A program made the position numbers and the translations under genes. A DNA stretch of 64,000 bases from Arthrobacter sp. B3I4 (GTDB taxonomy: Bacteria; Actinomycetota; Actinomycetes; Actinomycetales; Micrococcaceae): assembly GCF_030816855.1 (NCBI RefSeq), contig NZ_JAUSYK010000001.1, positions 3,224,001 through 3,288,000 on the forward strand, in the 5' to 3' direction. Positions 1 through 7,999 of this stretch are shown here, in pieces (positions within the stretch are counted from its first letter, which is position 1; the number at the start of each line of letters is the position of its first letter). The notes beneath the pieces were generated by a model. It was not told the origin of the DNA, did not search any database, and saw only the letters and a program-made list of their open reading frames with translations.

Positions 1-1
1 T

Positions 2-190
2 CGGCTGGGCCAGCTGCTGAAGCTGGCCAACCTGGTCCAGGACGGGGTGGAGGCGGCGGAGTTGATCAAGAACGGGCTCGTCAAGGTTAACGGCGAGATC
101 GACGACCGCCGGGGCCGGCAGCTCCATGACGGGGACACCGTCACGGTGAACGGCCAGACGGTCCGGGTCGTCGCACCCAGTGGAGCCTAG
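2..190 (+). CDS. RNA-binding S4 domain protein (5' truncated by window edge)
   Basis: Only the last 62 codons are present; the reading frame is open from base 2 and ends at TAG. The visible residues are a typical S4 alpha-L fold: a helix-forming start (LGQLLKLANLVQ), then a segment with IKNGLVKVNG and a final basic/glycine strand with GDTVTV and VRVV. This resembles the small stand-alone S4 proteins of the YaaA/YlmH type that bind structured RNA. The beginning of the gene lies outside the window, so any further domain cannot be excluded. It converges on the downstream esterase gene and is separated from it by a strong hairpin. The S4 family call is firm; the cellular role is not known from the sequence. 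Confidence 0.75.
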   Translation, partial: RLGQLLKLANLVQDGVEAAELIKNGLVKVNGEIDDRRGRQLHDGDTVTVNGQTVRVVAPSGA

Positions 191-215
191 CAGCGCCTAG
201 CAGCAGCGCCGTCGT

Positions 216-247
216 CCGGCGGCGGCAGGCCAGCCTGCCGCCGCCGG
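216..247. terminator. GC-rich hairpin between convergent genes
   Basis: A perfect inverted repeat (about 14 bp arms, CCGGCGGCGGCAGG pairing with CCTGCCGCCGCCGG, 4-base loop) lies just after the S4 gene and faces the end of the convergent esterase gene. There is no T tract, so it is a candidate terminator or mRNA 3' end stabiliser for both directions. Confidence 0.5.
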
Positions 248-288
248 GCCGCCGGACGCCGCCCGCGGCGGCTAGGCCGCCACCGGGC

Positions 289-951
289 TTATTTGTTGAG
301 CACCTCGTGGGTGAGGAATTCGCCCACGTGCCCGACTTCCTGCTGGTTGATGCCGTGCCACATACCGGTGTACAGCACCTTGGTGAGCTTTACGTGCTTG
401 CGCACCCAGCCCATGGTGAACTCGATTTTGTCCGGCGTGATCACGGGATCCTGCTGGTCCCGGCCCCAGAACATCGGCACGGTTCCTTCCAGTTCCGCGT
501 CCCGGAAGCTCGGGTCGTCCCCGGCGTCGACCACGAACCCGGAAAGTCCGACGACGGCGGCGTAGCCGTCGGGGCGCTGCCGCAGCAGCGTGGTGGCCAG
601 GGCCATGCCCATGGAGAATCCGAGCAGGGTGACCGAGGGGTGGTTGTCCCGGACCGAGTCGATCCAGTCCTGGGCGTAGGCCGAAGCCTGCTTGACGGCG
701 TCGAGCGAGTACTCGATGGAGGCTGTCAACGGGAACCAGGTGAACCCCGGGCCGGAGACCAGCGGTGCGCGCAGCGAGGCCACCACGAACTCCTCCGGCA
801 GCATGTCCGCCAGGCTCAGCAGGTCCTGTTCGTTGGCGCCGTAGCCGTGCAGCAGCACCAGCAGGGGCTTGCCGGCGCGGGCCTCTTCGGGACGGGTCCA
901 CAGCACAACAGGGGCGGGAAAAGCAGCGGGAAAGGGAAGGGCTTCAGTCAT
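289..951 (-). CDS. alpha/beta hydrolase, phospholipase/carboxylesterase family
   Basis: A 220-residue protein of the compact cytosolic carboxylesterase (acyl-protein thioesterase-like) family; no signal peptide. Visible signatures are the oxyanion-hole turn LLHGYGANEQD near residue 35, the nucleophile elbow GFSMG with Ser113, an Asp in the VITPDK segment and the catalytic His in the MWHGI segment near the C-terminus. Length is normal for the family. The start at 951 was chosen because a GGAG motif sits about 5 nt upstream and the esterase fold begins shortly after; an in-frame extension to 1074 encodes nothing family-like and runs into the divergent SGNH gene. Substrate cannot be told; short-chain esters are usual for the family. 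Confidence 0.85.
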   Translation of the reverse strand: MTEALPFPAAFPAPVVLWTRPEEARAGKPLLVLLHGYGANEQDLLSLADMLPEEFVVASLRAPLVSGPGFTWFPLTASIEYSLDAVKQASAYAQDWIDSVRDNHPSVTLLGFSMGMALATTLLRQRPDGYAAVVGLSGFVVDAGDDPSFRDAELEGTVPMFWGRDQQDPVITPDKIEFTMGWVRKHVKLTKVLYTGMWHGINQQEVGHVGEFLTHEVLNK

Positions 952-1027
952 GGCTCCATTCTTACAGTTACCTCGGAGTAACCATTTACGGTGGCGTCGC
1001 TTCCCGTCGGGAGGGCAGGATGGAAAG

Positions 1028-1903
1028 GTGAGCGAAACAAAACCGATGGAGAACTTCCCGGACCGCACCGTCAATCACCCCTGGACCCGCTACGTGGCAA
1101 TGGGTGACTCCTTCACCGAAGGCATCGGTGATCCCGAGCCGGCGAGCCCGGGCGGCCACCGCGGCTGGGCGGACCGGGTCGCGGAGGAACTGAGCCGGGG
1201 CCACGAAGACTTCGCGTACGCCAACCTCGCCGTGCGGGGCCGCTTGCTTCAGCAGATCGTCGACCAGCAGCTGGCCCACTGCCTGTCGCTCAAGCCGGAT
1301 TTGGTGACCCTGTCCGCCGGCGGCAACGACCTGATCCGGCCCGGCGGCGACCCCGATGTGCTCGCCGCGCGGTTGGACTCCGTGGTGCAGATCCTGAGCC
1401 TGAGCGGTGCCACGGTGGTGCTGTTCAACGGCCCGGACACCGGCTCCTCCGTGCTCAGCCGGGTCCGCAGCAAGGTGGCGATCTACAACGAGAATCTGCG
1501 CACCGTAGCGGCCCGGCATGACGCAATCATTGCCGACATGTGGTCCCTCCGGCAGCTCAGCGACCCGCAGATGTGGGACGTGGACAGGCTGCATTTCTCG
1601 CCGCTGGGCCACCATACGATCGCGGCCATGGTGCTGGATTCGCTGAACGTGGAGCACACCCTGGAGCCGTTGTCACCCAAGCCGCTGCCCCCGCGCAGCT
1701 GGCGCGAGGCCCGCAGCGGGGATCTCATCTGGGCCCGCGAGCACTTTGTCCCGTGGGTGGTCCGCAGGCTCCGGCACCGCTCCTCCGGCGACGGGATCAC
1801 GGCCAAGAGGCCGTTGGCCGGTCCGGTGTTCGGGCCGGGGGTTCCGCTGGGCTCCGGCGAAGGCCCGCCGGGCTCGGGCGACGCGGCGGACCTCGGGCGT
1901 TAG
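1028..1903 (+). CDS. SGNH/GDSL hydrolase family protein
   Basis: A 291-residue SGNH-fold esterase. Block I is AMGDSFTEGIGD near residue 27 (nucleophile Ser in GDS), block III is AGGNDL (oxyanion Asn), and block V is DRLHFSPLGH with the catalytic Asp and His. The region after residue about 220 is a C-terminal extension rich in Pro, Arg and Gly with no recognisable domain. GTG at 1028 is preferred because a GGAAAG ribosome site lies just upstream; an ATG at 1046 has no such site. There is no signal peptide, so the enzyme is probably cytoplasmic. It is divergent from the esterase gene, with only 76 bp between starts. Substrate unknown; members deacylate lipids or carbohydrates. Confidence 0.85.
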   Translation: MSETKPMENFPDRTVNHPWTRYVAMGDSFTEGIGDPEPASPGGHRGWADRVAEELSRGHEDFAYANLAVRGRLLQQIVDQQLAHCLSLKPDLVTLSAGGNDLIRPGGDPDVLAARLDSVVQILSLSGATVVLFNGPDTGSSVLSRVRSKVAIYNENLRTVAARHDAIIADMWSLRQLSDPQMWDVDRLHFSPLGHHTIAAMVLDSLNVEHTLEPLSPKPLPPRSWREARSGDLIWAREHFVPWVVRRLRHRSSGDGITAKRPLAGPVFGPGVPLGSGEGPPGSGDAADLGR

Positions 1904-1936
1904 GCTGGAAGGACACCTTCTGAGAGGCCCGGTACC

Positions 1937-2461
1937 GTGAGTATTTTCTTTTTGATCATTGTGTTGTCCGTGGTGATTCCGGCCGCGAGGCGCCTGTACC
2001 GCAATTCGCAGCGGGGACAGATCCAGGACCCCGGCATGTCCGGCGGCCTCCCGGGCCAGTTCCCCGGCGGGTTCCCGGGCCAGCAGAGCAACCAGCCCCG
2101 GGACGGGATGACGCAGCGCGACTACTACGGCGGGTTCGGCCAGTTCGGCGCCCCGCAGCCTCCCGCCAACCAGCAATACCCCAACCCGCAGTACCCCGGC
2201 CAGCAGTACCCGGTGCCGTACGAAGATAGCCCGGAGTACCTGAACAACCCGCCGCAGGCCGCACCGCAACAGCCGCAGTGGCAGTCTCCGGCGCAGCCGC
2301 CGTCGTCCTCCGCCCCGGGGGTACCGCCGGTTCCTCCGGTTCCGTCCGGACCCCAGGGCTACCGCGCGCGCAGGCTCGCCGAACTGGACCAGAAGTACAG
2401 CAACGGCGAGCTGTCGATGGAGGATTACATGGCCCAGCGTGCGGAGATTATGAAGGGCTAG
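1937..2461 (+). CDS. small membrane-anchored protein with Pro/Gln-rich linker and SHOCT-like C-terminus
   Basis: 174 residues in three parts: an N-terminal hydrophobic segment (about residues 3-17, IFFLIIVLSVVIP) followed by basic residues; a long Gly/Pro/Gln/Tyr-rich disordered linker (about 30-140) with repeated QYP and PGQ motifs; and a C-terminal amphipathic helix hairpin (LAELDQKYSNGELSMEDYM) that matches the SHOCT (short C-terminal) domain pattern. The start is GTG at 1937 with a GAGAGG site 6-11 nt upstream. It follows the SGNH gene by 33 bp on the same strand and may be co-transcribed. SHOCT domains are found at the ends of many membrane proteins and are thought to mediate oligomerisation; the function of this protein is not known. 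Confidence 0.7.
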   Translation: MSIFFLIIVLSVVIPAARRLYRNSQRGQIQDPGMSGGLPGQFPGGFPGQQSNQPRDGMTQRDYYGGFGQFGAPQPPANQQYPNPQYPGQQYPVPYEDSPEYLNNPPQAAPQQPQWQSPAQPPSSSAPGVPPVPPVPSGPQGYRARRLAELDQKYSNGELSMEDYMAQRAEIMKG

Positions 2462-2474
2462 GGACCGCCCGCCG

Positions 2475-2543
2475 ACAGGAACGCGGGGCCACTTCGCGCC
2501 CGTCCGGAACCGGACTTGGGCGGAATTGACCCCGCGTTCCTGT
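2475..2543. repeat. long imperfect palindrome between convergent genes (possible terminator/repeat element)
   Basis: Perfect 14-bp outer arms (ACAGGAACGCGGGG at 2475-2488 and its complement at 2530-2543) enclose a second nested hairpin (GTCCGG/CCGGAC with CGCCC/GGGCG outside). It occupies the gap between the SHOCT-like gene and mmsA, which converge. No T tract follows in either direction. It could be a bidirectional terminator or a copy of an intergenic palindromic repeat. Confidence 0.5.
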
Positions 2544-2556
2544 TTGCTGCGGAAGC

Positions 2557-4041
2557 CTAGTCGACCTGGGGGAAACCGAGGTCGATTACCGAGGTGGACG
2601 GGTCCGGCCAGCGGGTGGTGACGACCTTGCCCCGGGTGTAGAAGCGGATGCTTTCGGGGCCGTACATGTGCGTGTCACCGAAGAGCGAGTTCTTCCAGCC
2701 GCCGAAGGAGAAGGTTCCCACCGGCACCGGGATCGGCACGTTGACGCCGACCATGCCGGCCTCGACATCGAACTCGAACTGGCGGGCGGCGCCGCCGTCG
2801 CGGGTGAAGATTGCCACGCCGTTGCCGAACTCGTTGTCATTGACCAGCTTCACGGCGTCGGCGTAGGTCTCAACGCGCACAACGGAAAGGACCGGTCCGA
2901 AGATCTCGTCGTCGTAAACCTTCATGCCGGGCTTGACGTGGTCGATCAGGCTGACGCCGATGAAGAAGCCGTTGGAGTCGAACTTCTGTTCACGGCCGTC
3001 CACCACCACGGAGGCACCTTCGTTTTCGGCGCCGGCCACGTAGGAGGCCACCTTGTCGCGGTGGTCCGCGGTGATCAGCGGGCCCATCTGCGAGGCCGGG
3101 TCCGTGCCGGGGCCGATCTGGAGCGTGGTCATGCGGCTCTTGATCGCTCCGACCAGGTCATCGGCGATATTGCCGACGGCGACCAGGACGCTGACGGCCA
3201 TGCAGCGCTCCCCCGCGGAGCCGTAGGCAGCGGAGACGGCGGCGTCGGCGGCCATGTCCAGGTCCGCGTCGGGGAGCACAACCATGTGGTTTTTTGCCCC
3301 GCCGAGGGCCTGGACGCGCTTGCCGTGGTCGGCGGCGCGCTTGTAGATCGACTGCGCGATCGGCGTCGAACCGACAAAGCTGACGGCCTTGACGTCGGGG
3401 TGCTCCAGCAGCACGTCGACCGCTTCCTTGTCGCCGTGCACCACGTTCAGCACACCGGCCGGAAGCCCTGCCTCGGCGAAGACCTGGGCGATGAAGAGCG
3501 AGGAGGACGGGTCCTTCTCGCTGGGCTTGAGCAGCACGGTGTTGCCGCAGGCCAGCGCGCTGCCGATCATCCACAGCGGCACCATGGCGGGGAAGTTGAA
3601 TGGCGTGATGCAGGCGACGACGCCGACCGGCTGGCGCACGGAGTGGACGTCGACGCCGCCGGACACCTGCTCGGAGCGTTCGCCCTTTAGGGCGTGCGAG
3701 AGCCCGGTCGCGAACTCGATGTTTTCCAGGCCGCGGGTGATTTCGCCCTCGGCGTCGGAGAGGACCTTGCCGTGCTCGCTGGTCAGGATGGCTGCCAGTT
3801 CGGGCCGGCGCTGCATCAGCAGTTCGCGGACCCGGAAGAAGATGGCGGTGCGCTTGGCCAGGCTTGTAGCGCGCCAGCCGGGCAGGGCCGCACGCGCGGC
3901 AGCGATCGCTTCCTCGACGCGGGCGGCGGAGGCAAGGGCCACCTCTTTTTCCTGCTCGCCGGTAGCCGGGTTGAAGACCGGGCCGAAGCGCTCGGCGTCG
4001 GGGACGAGGTCGCCGTTGATGAAGTGCGGAATGCGTTCCAT
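2557..4041 (-). CDS. mmsA: CoA-acylating methylmalonate-semialdehyde dehydrogenase
   Basis: 494 residues, full length for the MMSDH branch of the aldehyde dehydrogenase superfamily. It converts methylmalonate semialdehyde (and malonate semialdehyde) with CoA and NAD+ to propionyl-CoA (acetyl-CoA), the last step of valine catabolism and part of myo-inositol breakdown. The nucleophile is Cys280 in SAGERCMA; the usual ALDH general base Glu is replaced by Asn251 in GGAKNH, as is typical of this CoA-dependent branch. The NAD-binding region includes ITPFNFP and FVGSTPIA. It is followed 30 bp downstream... upstream on the strand by mmsB (mmsB is listed next; mmsB ends at 4072 and mmsA lies after it in transcription order), so both form one operon controlled probably by the divergent LysR gene. 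Confidence 0.92.
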   Translation of the reverse strand: MERIPHFINGDLVPDAERFGPVFNPATGEQEKEVALASAARVEEAIAAARAALPGWRATSLAKRTAIFFRVRELLMQRRPELAAILTSEHGKVLSDAEGEITRGLENIEFATGLSHALKGERSEQVSGGVDVHSVRQPVGVVACITPFNFPAMVPLWMIGSALACGNTVLLKPSEKDPSSSLFIAQVFAEAGLPAGVLNVVHGDKEAVDVLLEHPDVKAVSFVGSTPIAQSIYKRAADHGKRVQALGGAKNHMVVLPDADLDMAADAAVSAAYGSAGERCMAVSVLVAVGNIADDLVGAIKSRMTTLQIGPGTDPASQMGPLITADHRDKVASYVAGAENEGASVVVDGREQKFDSNGFFIGVSLIDHVKPGMKVYDDEIFGPVLSVVRVETYADAVKLVNDNEFGNGVAIFTRDGGAARQFEFDVEAGMVGVNVPIPVPVGTFSFGGWKNSLFGDTHMYGPESIRFYTRGKVVTTRWPDPSTSVIDLGFPQVD

Positions 4042-4071
4042 GGTGGATCTCTTTCTAAAAAGGTTGAACGT

Positions 4072-4974
4072 CTACTTGGCGGACTCGAGCGAGCCGTCGA
4101 CGAGCTTGACGATGGCCGAGCAGTCGGTGCCGGACTGGCCGGCGTCGATGAGGCGCTGGAAAAGCTGCTGGACGTGCTGGCCGATTTCCAGCGGGGTGCC
4201 GGTGTCCGCCGCGGCGCTGATAGCGAGGCCGATGTCCTTGTTCGCGAGCTCCGCGGTGAACGTCGGTGCGAAGTTGTTGTTCGAGGCCGCGGTAGGCACA
4301 ACGCCGGCCACCGGGTACCAGGTGCGCAGTGCCCAGCTGTCACCGGAGGACACTGAAGCGATGTCCCAGAAGACCTGCTTGTCCAGGCCCAGGCGGTCCG
4401 CCAGCACGGCGCCTTCGGCGGTGGAGGCAAGGTTGATGAACAGCATGAGGTTGTTGCAGATCTTCGCTGCCTGGCCGGTGGTGGGACCGCCGGTGGGGAT
4501 GATGTTGGCGGCCATCGGGCGGATGTATTCGGTGGCGTCGGCCACTGCGCCGGCTTCGCCGCCGATCATGAACGTCAAGGTGGCTGCCTTGGCGCCGCTC
4601 ATGCCGCCGGAAACGGGAGCGTCCACGAAGCGGAAGCCGGCTTCCGCCGCGGCGTCGTGCAGTGCCTGGGCCGAGGCGATGTCGATGGTGGAGGAGTCCA
4701 CCAGCAGGGTCTTGGTGTCTGCATGGGCCAGCACGCCGTCCTCGCCGAGGTACACCGCGCGGGCATGCTCGCCCTTGGGCAGCATGGTGAAGACGACGTC
4801 GGCGCCCTGCACTGCCTCGGCGATGCTGCCGACAGGCTTAACTCCCCCGGCCTCGGCGGCGGACAGGGCTTCCGGGTTGAGGTCGAAGCCGCGCACCTCG
4901 TTTCCGGCTTTAGCGAGGTTTACCGACATGGACCCGCCCATGTTTCCCAGTCCGATCCAGGCGACAACTGCCAT
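4072..4974 (-). CDS. mmsB: 3-hydroxyisobutyrate dehydrogenase
   Basis: 300 residues of the beta-hydroxyacid dehydrogenase family. The N-terminal Rossmann motif is WIGLGNMGGSM (residues 6-16); the substrate-binding signature DAPVSGGMSGA lies at 119-128 and the catalytic Lys171 in GQAAKICNN. The enzyme oxidises 3-hydroxyisobutyrate to methylmalonate semialdehyde, the substrate of the mmsA product encoded 30 bp downstream. The start ATG at 4974 has a perfect AAAGGAG site 8 nt upstream; the open frame runs on to 5085 but the extra part has no family similarity. It is first gene of the mmsB-mmsA operon and is divergent from a LysR gene. Confidence 0.92.
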   Translation of the reverse strand: MAVVAWIGLGNMGGSMSVNLAKAGNEVRGFDLNPEALSAAEAGGVKPVGSIAEAVQGADVVFTMLPKGEHARAVYLGEDGVLAHADTKTLLVDSSTIDIASAQALHDAAAEAGFRFVDAPVSGGMSGAKAATLTFMIGGEAGAVADATEYIRPMAANIIPTGGPTTGQAAKICNNLMLFINLASTAEGAVLADRLGLDKQVFWDIASVSSGDSWALRTWYPVAGVVPTAASNNNFAPTFTAELANKDIGLAISAAADTGTPLEIGQHVQQLFQRLIDAGQSGTDCSAIVKLVDGSLESAK

Positions 4975-5078
4975 GGCGTAAGCTCCTTTGCTTTGAGTGC
5001 GTGCGTCCGGCGTAACTGCCGGGCTCCTATGTCCAGCATCACACCCTGCTAGAGTGCAATCAAGGGGAAAAAGTAAAG

Positions 5079-6017
5079 ATGCCATGTGCAGCCATGCACA
5101 TCGACGAAAGGCCCCCGGTGAACCGCCTCCCGAGTCCCGATGACCTGCTGATCCTGCTGACGGTGGCCCGGCTGGGCCGGTTCAACGCTGTTGCGGAGAC
5201 CCTGGGGACCACGCACACCACCATCTCGCGCAGGATCTTGGCATTGGACAAGCAGCTGGGCGGCCGGACGCTTGAGCGCAGCCCGCAGGGCTGGGAGCTT
5301 ACCGAGTTGGGATCGCAGGCGGTGGCTGCCGCAGAGGCCATCGAAGGCACACTCAGCGCCCTGTCCGGCCGGATCGCGCGGCGCGACGATGTGCTCTCCG
5401 GCCTGGTCCGGATCAGCACCCCGGACGGTTTTGGCGCGGAGTTCGTCACTCCCGCCCTGGTCCGGTTGCAGCTGGAGCATCCGCTGCTGAACGTGGAGAT
5501 GCTCAGCGCCACCCGCAAGGTGAGCCAGAACCGGTCCGGGGTGGATCTTGAGGTGGTGGTCGGCAACCTGGAGGTCAGCAATGCCCAGACCATCTTTTTG
5601 GCCAATTACTTCCTCCGGCTTTACGCCAGCCCGCAGTACGCGCAGGAGCACGGAGTGCCGGAGACGCTCGACGACGTCCGGCAGCACGGCTTTGTTTCCT
5701 ACGTCGAGTCCGCACTGCAGGTCGCCGAACTCGGCCACCGCTCCACCCAGCTGCCGGTGCCGCGGTCCAGCTTCCAGGCCACCAGCATCTTCGCCCAGTT
5801 GGAGGCCGTCCGCCGCGCCGCCGGGATCGGGCTGCTGCCCAACTTCCTCGTGGTCGGCAAACCCGGATTCGTGCCGGTGCTGCCGGACGACTTCCAGCGG
5901 CAGCTGCCCATCTGGGCGGTGGCTCGGGCCGAATCGCTGCGCTCGGCACCGGTGCAGGCCGTGCTCGCGGCTGTCCGGGCGGAGATCGCCGAGCGCCAGG
6001 ACGAGCTGAACGGCTGA
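5079..6017 (+). CDS. LysR family transcriptional regulator, probable regulator of mmsBA
   Basis: 312 residues. The N-terminal winged helix-turn-helix has LLTVARLGRFNAVAETLGTTHTT..SRRI (about residues 25-55), followed by a LysR-type effector-binding domain. ATG 5079 follows an AAGGGG stretch about 12 nt upstream; a later GTG at 5118 has a GAAAGG site and would start exactly where most LysR proteins begin (NRLPSPDDLLIL), so the start is uncertain. It is divergent from mmsB with about 100 bp between, the classic arrangement in which a LysR protein controls its neighbour and itself. The inducer would then be a valine-derived or 3-hydroxy acid; that is inference. Confidence 0.85.
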   Translation: MPCAAMHIDERPPVNRLPSPDDLLILLTVARLGRFNAVAETLGTTHTTISRRILALDKQLGGRTLERSPQGWELTELGSQAVAAAEAIEGTLSALSGRIARRDDVLSGLVRISTPDGFGAEFVTPALVRLQLEHPLLNVEMLSATRKVSQNRSGVDLEVVVGNLEVSNAQTIFLANYFLRLYASPQYAQEHGVPETLDDVRQHGFVSYVESALQVAELGHRSTQLPVPRSSFQATSIFAQLEAVRRAAGIGLLPNFLVVGKPGFVPVLPDDFQRQLPIWAVARAESLRSAPVQAVLAAVRAEIAERQDELNG

Positions 6018-6322
6018 CCCTGCGCCGCCCTCCGGGACGGACGGAACAGTCCTGTTCTGCATGCGCCGTCCCGCCCGGTACCTCAAGCTTTTTATAGGCT
6101 TTCATGCCCGGCATTTTGCTAATCTCTTCGCAGGGGCTGGTGCCCCTAGCCAGGGGGACCAGCGATGCACCCTTTTTCGATAATGGGATTCATGGGAACC
6201 GTAAATGCGCCTGCGGATAACTGTCGTCCCCTCCGGCGGGCCTTGAGCGTCATTGCGTGCACATCTTCCGTTGACAGGTCCCCCATCACGGGCCTTTTCC
6301 CCCAGATGACAGAGAGGTCATC
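6018..6322. other. 305-bp region without a supported gene; weak terminator and possible promoter parts
   Basis: Just after the LysR stop lies a nested hairpin (GGGACGG at 6034 pairing with CCGTCCC at 6066, enclosing GAACAG/CTGTTC), followed about 20 nt later by a short T run, so a terminator at 6034-6072 is plausible. A TTGACA hexamer at 6271 could be the -35 of the next gene but no convincing -10 is seen. Open frames on both strands here look like chance. Confidence 0.4.
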
Positions 6323-6739
6323 ATGCGTATATTTAGCCGAATCCTCAGTCCCCTTATTCTCCTGGTTGCGATGCTCCTTCCCGCCGGCGGAGCGGCCGCT
6401 GCCTCCGCGGAATCGACCCGCACCGAGCAGGTCAATGCTGTAATCAACAACTGCAACGGGGAATTGGTCAGGCTGGAGGTGGCTGTCCACGTCGTTTCCA
6501 AGGAGCAAAAAGACGGATCCTTTATCCAGCGCGCCAACATTCACGGTCAAGGCACCGGCGATCAGAGCAACGAGTACGTCTTTAGTGCCACCAACGCGTC
6601 CAGGTGGACGTCCGGTGGTTTCTACTCATTTGACGAACGTTCCCGGCTGATTAGCAAGGGGCCTCAGCCCAACCTCGTGCTCCTCATTCACTTCGACCCG
6701 GATACGGGACTGACGATCAAAGCCGGCTGCCGGGGCTAA
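6323..6739 (+). CDS. small secreted protein of unknown function
   Basis: 138 residues. A clear Sec signal peptide occupies about residues 1-28: basic MRIFSR, a hydrophobic core (LILLVAMLLP) and an Ala-rich cleavage region. The mature part (about 110 residues) has alternating hydrophobic strands (ELVRLEVAVHVV) and just two cysteines, one in NNCNG near its start and one in AGCRG at the very end, which could form a disulfide tying the two termini together. ATG 6323 follows a GAGAGG site. I do not recognise the family. It is followed 10 bp later by another unknown gene on the same strand, and the base composition here is slightly less GC-rich than in the flanking operons. Confidence 0.65.
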   Translation: MRIFSRILSPLILLVAMLLPAGGAAAASAESTRTEQVNAVINNCNGELVRLEVAVHVVSKEQKDGSFIQRANIHGQGTGDQSNEYVFSATNASRWTSGGFYSFDERSRLISKGPQPNLVLLIHFDPDTGLTIKAGCRG

Positions 6740-6749
6740 GGCCCGCCGG

Positions 6750-7436
6750 ATGAAGTTCGCAGGAGTGCTCCCCGAGGACGCGCCCGACCCGCGCGTTGAG
6801 CAGGCCCGGCGCCTCAAGCTCATGCCGGTTCCCGTCGTGGGACTGGCGCCCCAGCCTTCGCTCGAGGACGCGGACATGGTCGGAATCCAATACGGCCAAG
6901 ACTCACGCGGATACAGCGAGATGTCAGCGAGCATCACCTACACCCTGTGGCGCAATCCCACAGACCGGTCCGACCCGGGGAACCTGGCCGAACTCGACGA
7001 GCAGACCCGCAGGTCGATCGAGCGAGTCCCGCCGTGGCCTCGGCCGGAGTGGCTAATCGGGTATGTCGAGCGGATGCGATACCCGCAACTCTGGGAGGCC
7101 GTGAAGACAACGTGGCACCGCGACCCCTCCGAACGTTCGTCCCCTGCCCGGGTGCTGGCAGAACACGTCAACTACTTCCTTATCAATCGCTACCGGCAGA
7201 AGCCGCAGGGCAGCAGCGAGGTTCGGGACTTTGAGGACCTTGGGGTCGGCAAACGACCCATCATCCGAGACATCGCGGTACGCGTCGACGGCGTCGAGGT
7301 CCCCGGCCTGGAGATGGACACTGACCCTTTCGTGTACGCGGTGGGCGCAGCTCTCCAACACGGCGCGGTGGTCACCGCCGTCATCCCGCGCGATGAGCTC
7401 GAGTTCATACGCGTCGAGTTCGCCAATCGTCCTTGA
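6750..7436 (+). CDS. hypothetical protein
   Basis: 228 residues, no signal peptide, no membrane segment, no motif I recognise. The composition is that of a soluble globular protein rich in Arg, Pro and charged residues, with a Trp-rich central part (NPTDRSDPGN, PPWPRPEWL, ..LWEAVKTTWHRD). The C-terminal third alternates strands and turns (RDIAVRVDGVEVPGLEM..). Start ATG 6750 with an AAGG motif about 8 nt upstream. It lies 10 bp after the secreted protein gene and is probably co-transcribed with it. Third-position GC is high throughout, supporting that it is real. Function unknown. Confidence 0.6.
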   Translation: MKFAGVLPEDAPDPRVEQARRLKLMPVPVVGLAPQPSLEDADMVGIQYGQDSRGYSEMSASITYTLWRNPTDRSDPGNLAELDEQTRRSIERVPPWPRPEWLIGYVERMRYPQLWEAVKTTWHRDPSERSSPARVLAEHVNYFLINRYRQKPQGSSEVRDFEDLGVGKRPIIRDIAVRVDGVEVPGLEMDTDPFVYAVGAALQHGAVVTAVIPRDELEFIRVEFANRP

Positions 7437-7528
7437 CCGCCCGGCGCCGAGGCGCCAGCTGACGGATCAGTGGCCACGCACTCCGCATCACTTGCCCAAT
7501 CGGAAAGGCATTGGATAGGCTTTCCGAC

Positions 7529-7999
7529 ATGGAAAGCAATTTTGAGGGACGCCCCTCGGCAGACGATGCCGCCGCCAGCCTCCGCGAACTGGCGTCAGAC
7601 CGACAAACCTTGGCCGACGGCGCGCGTGTTCCCAGGGTACTGTTTGCCGCGCTCGGGGGCGTCGCGGCCTGGTGGGTAGCAGGAGCCGCGACCTCCAACC
7701 CCGGGGAGAACTACGAACCCCCGGCTTCCGGGTGGTTGGGCCTGGTAGTAGTTCTTGTTGTCCTTCACTTGATCCGCCAAGAAACCGGAATCCGATTCCG
7801 CAACATGGGTGCGCGCGCCACAACGGCAACGATCGCAATTTTCGCCGTCTGCCTCGCGCTTTTCTCAATCTCGCTTGGCTTGGTCTCCTTCGGCGCACCC
7901 TGGGCCGTGGCGCTGACCAGCGTTTCCGCCTTCGGTCTTGTCACTTGGCTCGCGGGAATCGTTCACCGCTCGGCGCTGGATCAGTTGCGGCGTGCCTGA
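7529..7999 (+). CDS. four-helix membrane protein of unknown function
   Basis: 156 residues. After a polar N-terminal 35 residues there are four predicted membrane helices: about 38-58 (VLFAALGGVAAWWVAGA), 72-88 (GLVVVLVVLHLI), 99-123 (TIAIFAVCLALFSISLGLV) and 126-149 (AVALTSVSAFGLVTWLAGI). ATG 7529 is chosen; a TTG at 7511 with a GGAAAGG site would add six residues. Its end overlaps by 8 bp the GTG of the next gene, a small winged-helix regulator, so the two are translationally coupled. Small integral membrane proteins paired with an HTH_34-type regulator are common in actinobacteria; their function is unknown. Confidence 0.65.
   Translation: MESNFEGRPSADDAAASLRELASDRQTLADGARVPRVLFAALGGVAAWWVAGAATSNPGENYEPPASGWLGLVVVLVVLHLIRQETGIRFRNMGARATTATIAIFAVCLALFSISLGLVSFGAPWAVALTSVSAFGLVTWLAGIVHRSALDQLRRA

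Noticed and set aside
2668..4981. Plus-strand open frames opposite mmsA and mmsB
   Set aside because: Shadows of two conserved enzymes; composition is His/Gly/Val-rich and without any family similarity.
6044..6057. GAACAG-TC-CTGTTC as a possible LexA (SOS) box
   Set aside because: Actinobacterial LexA sites have four bases between GAAC and GTTC; here there are six. It fits better as part of a terminator hairpin.
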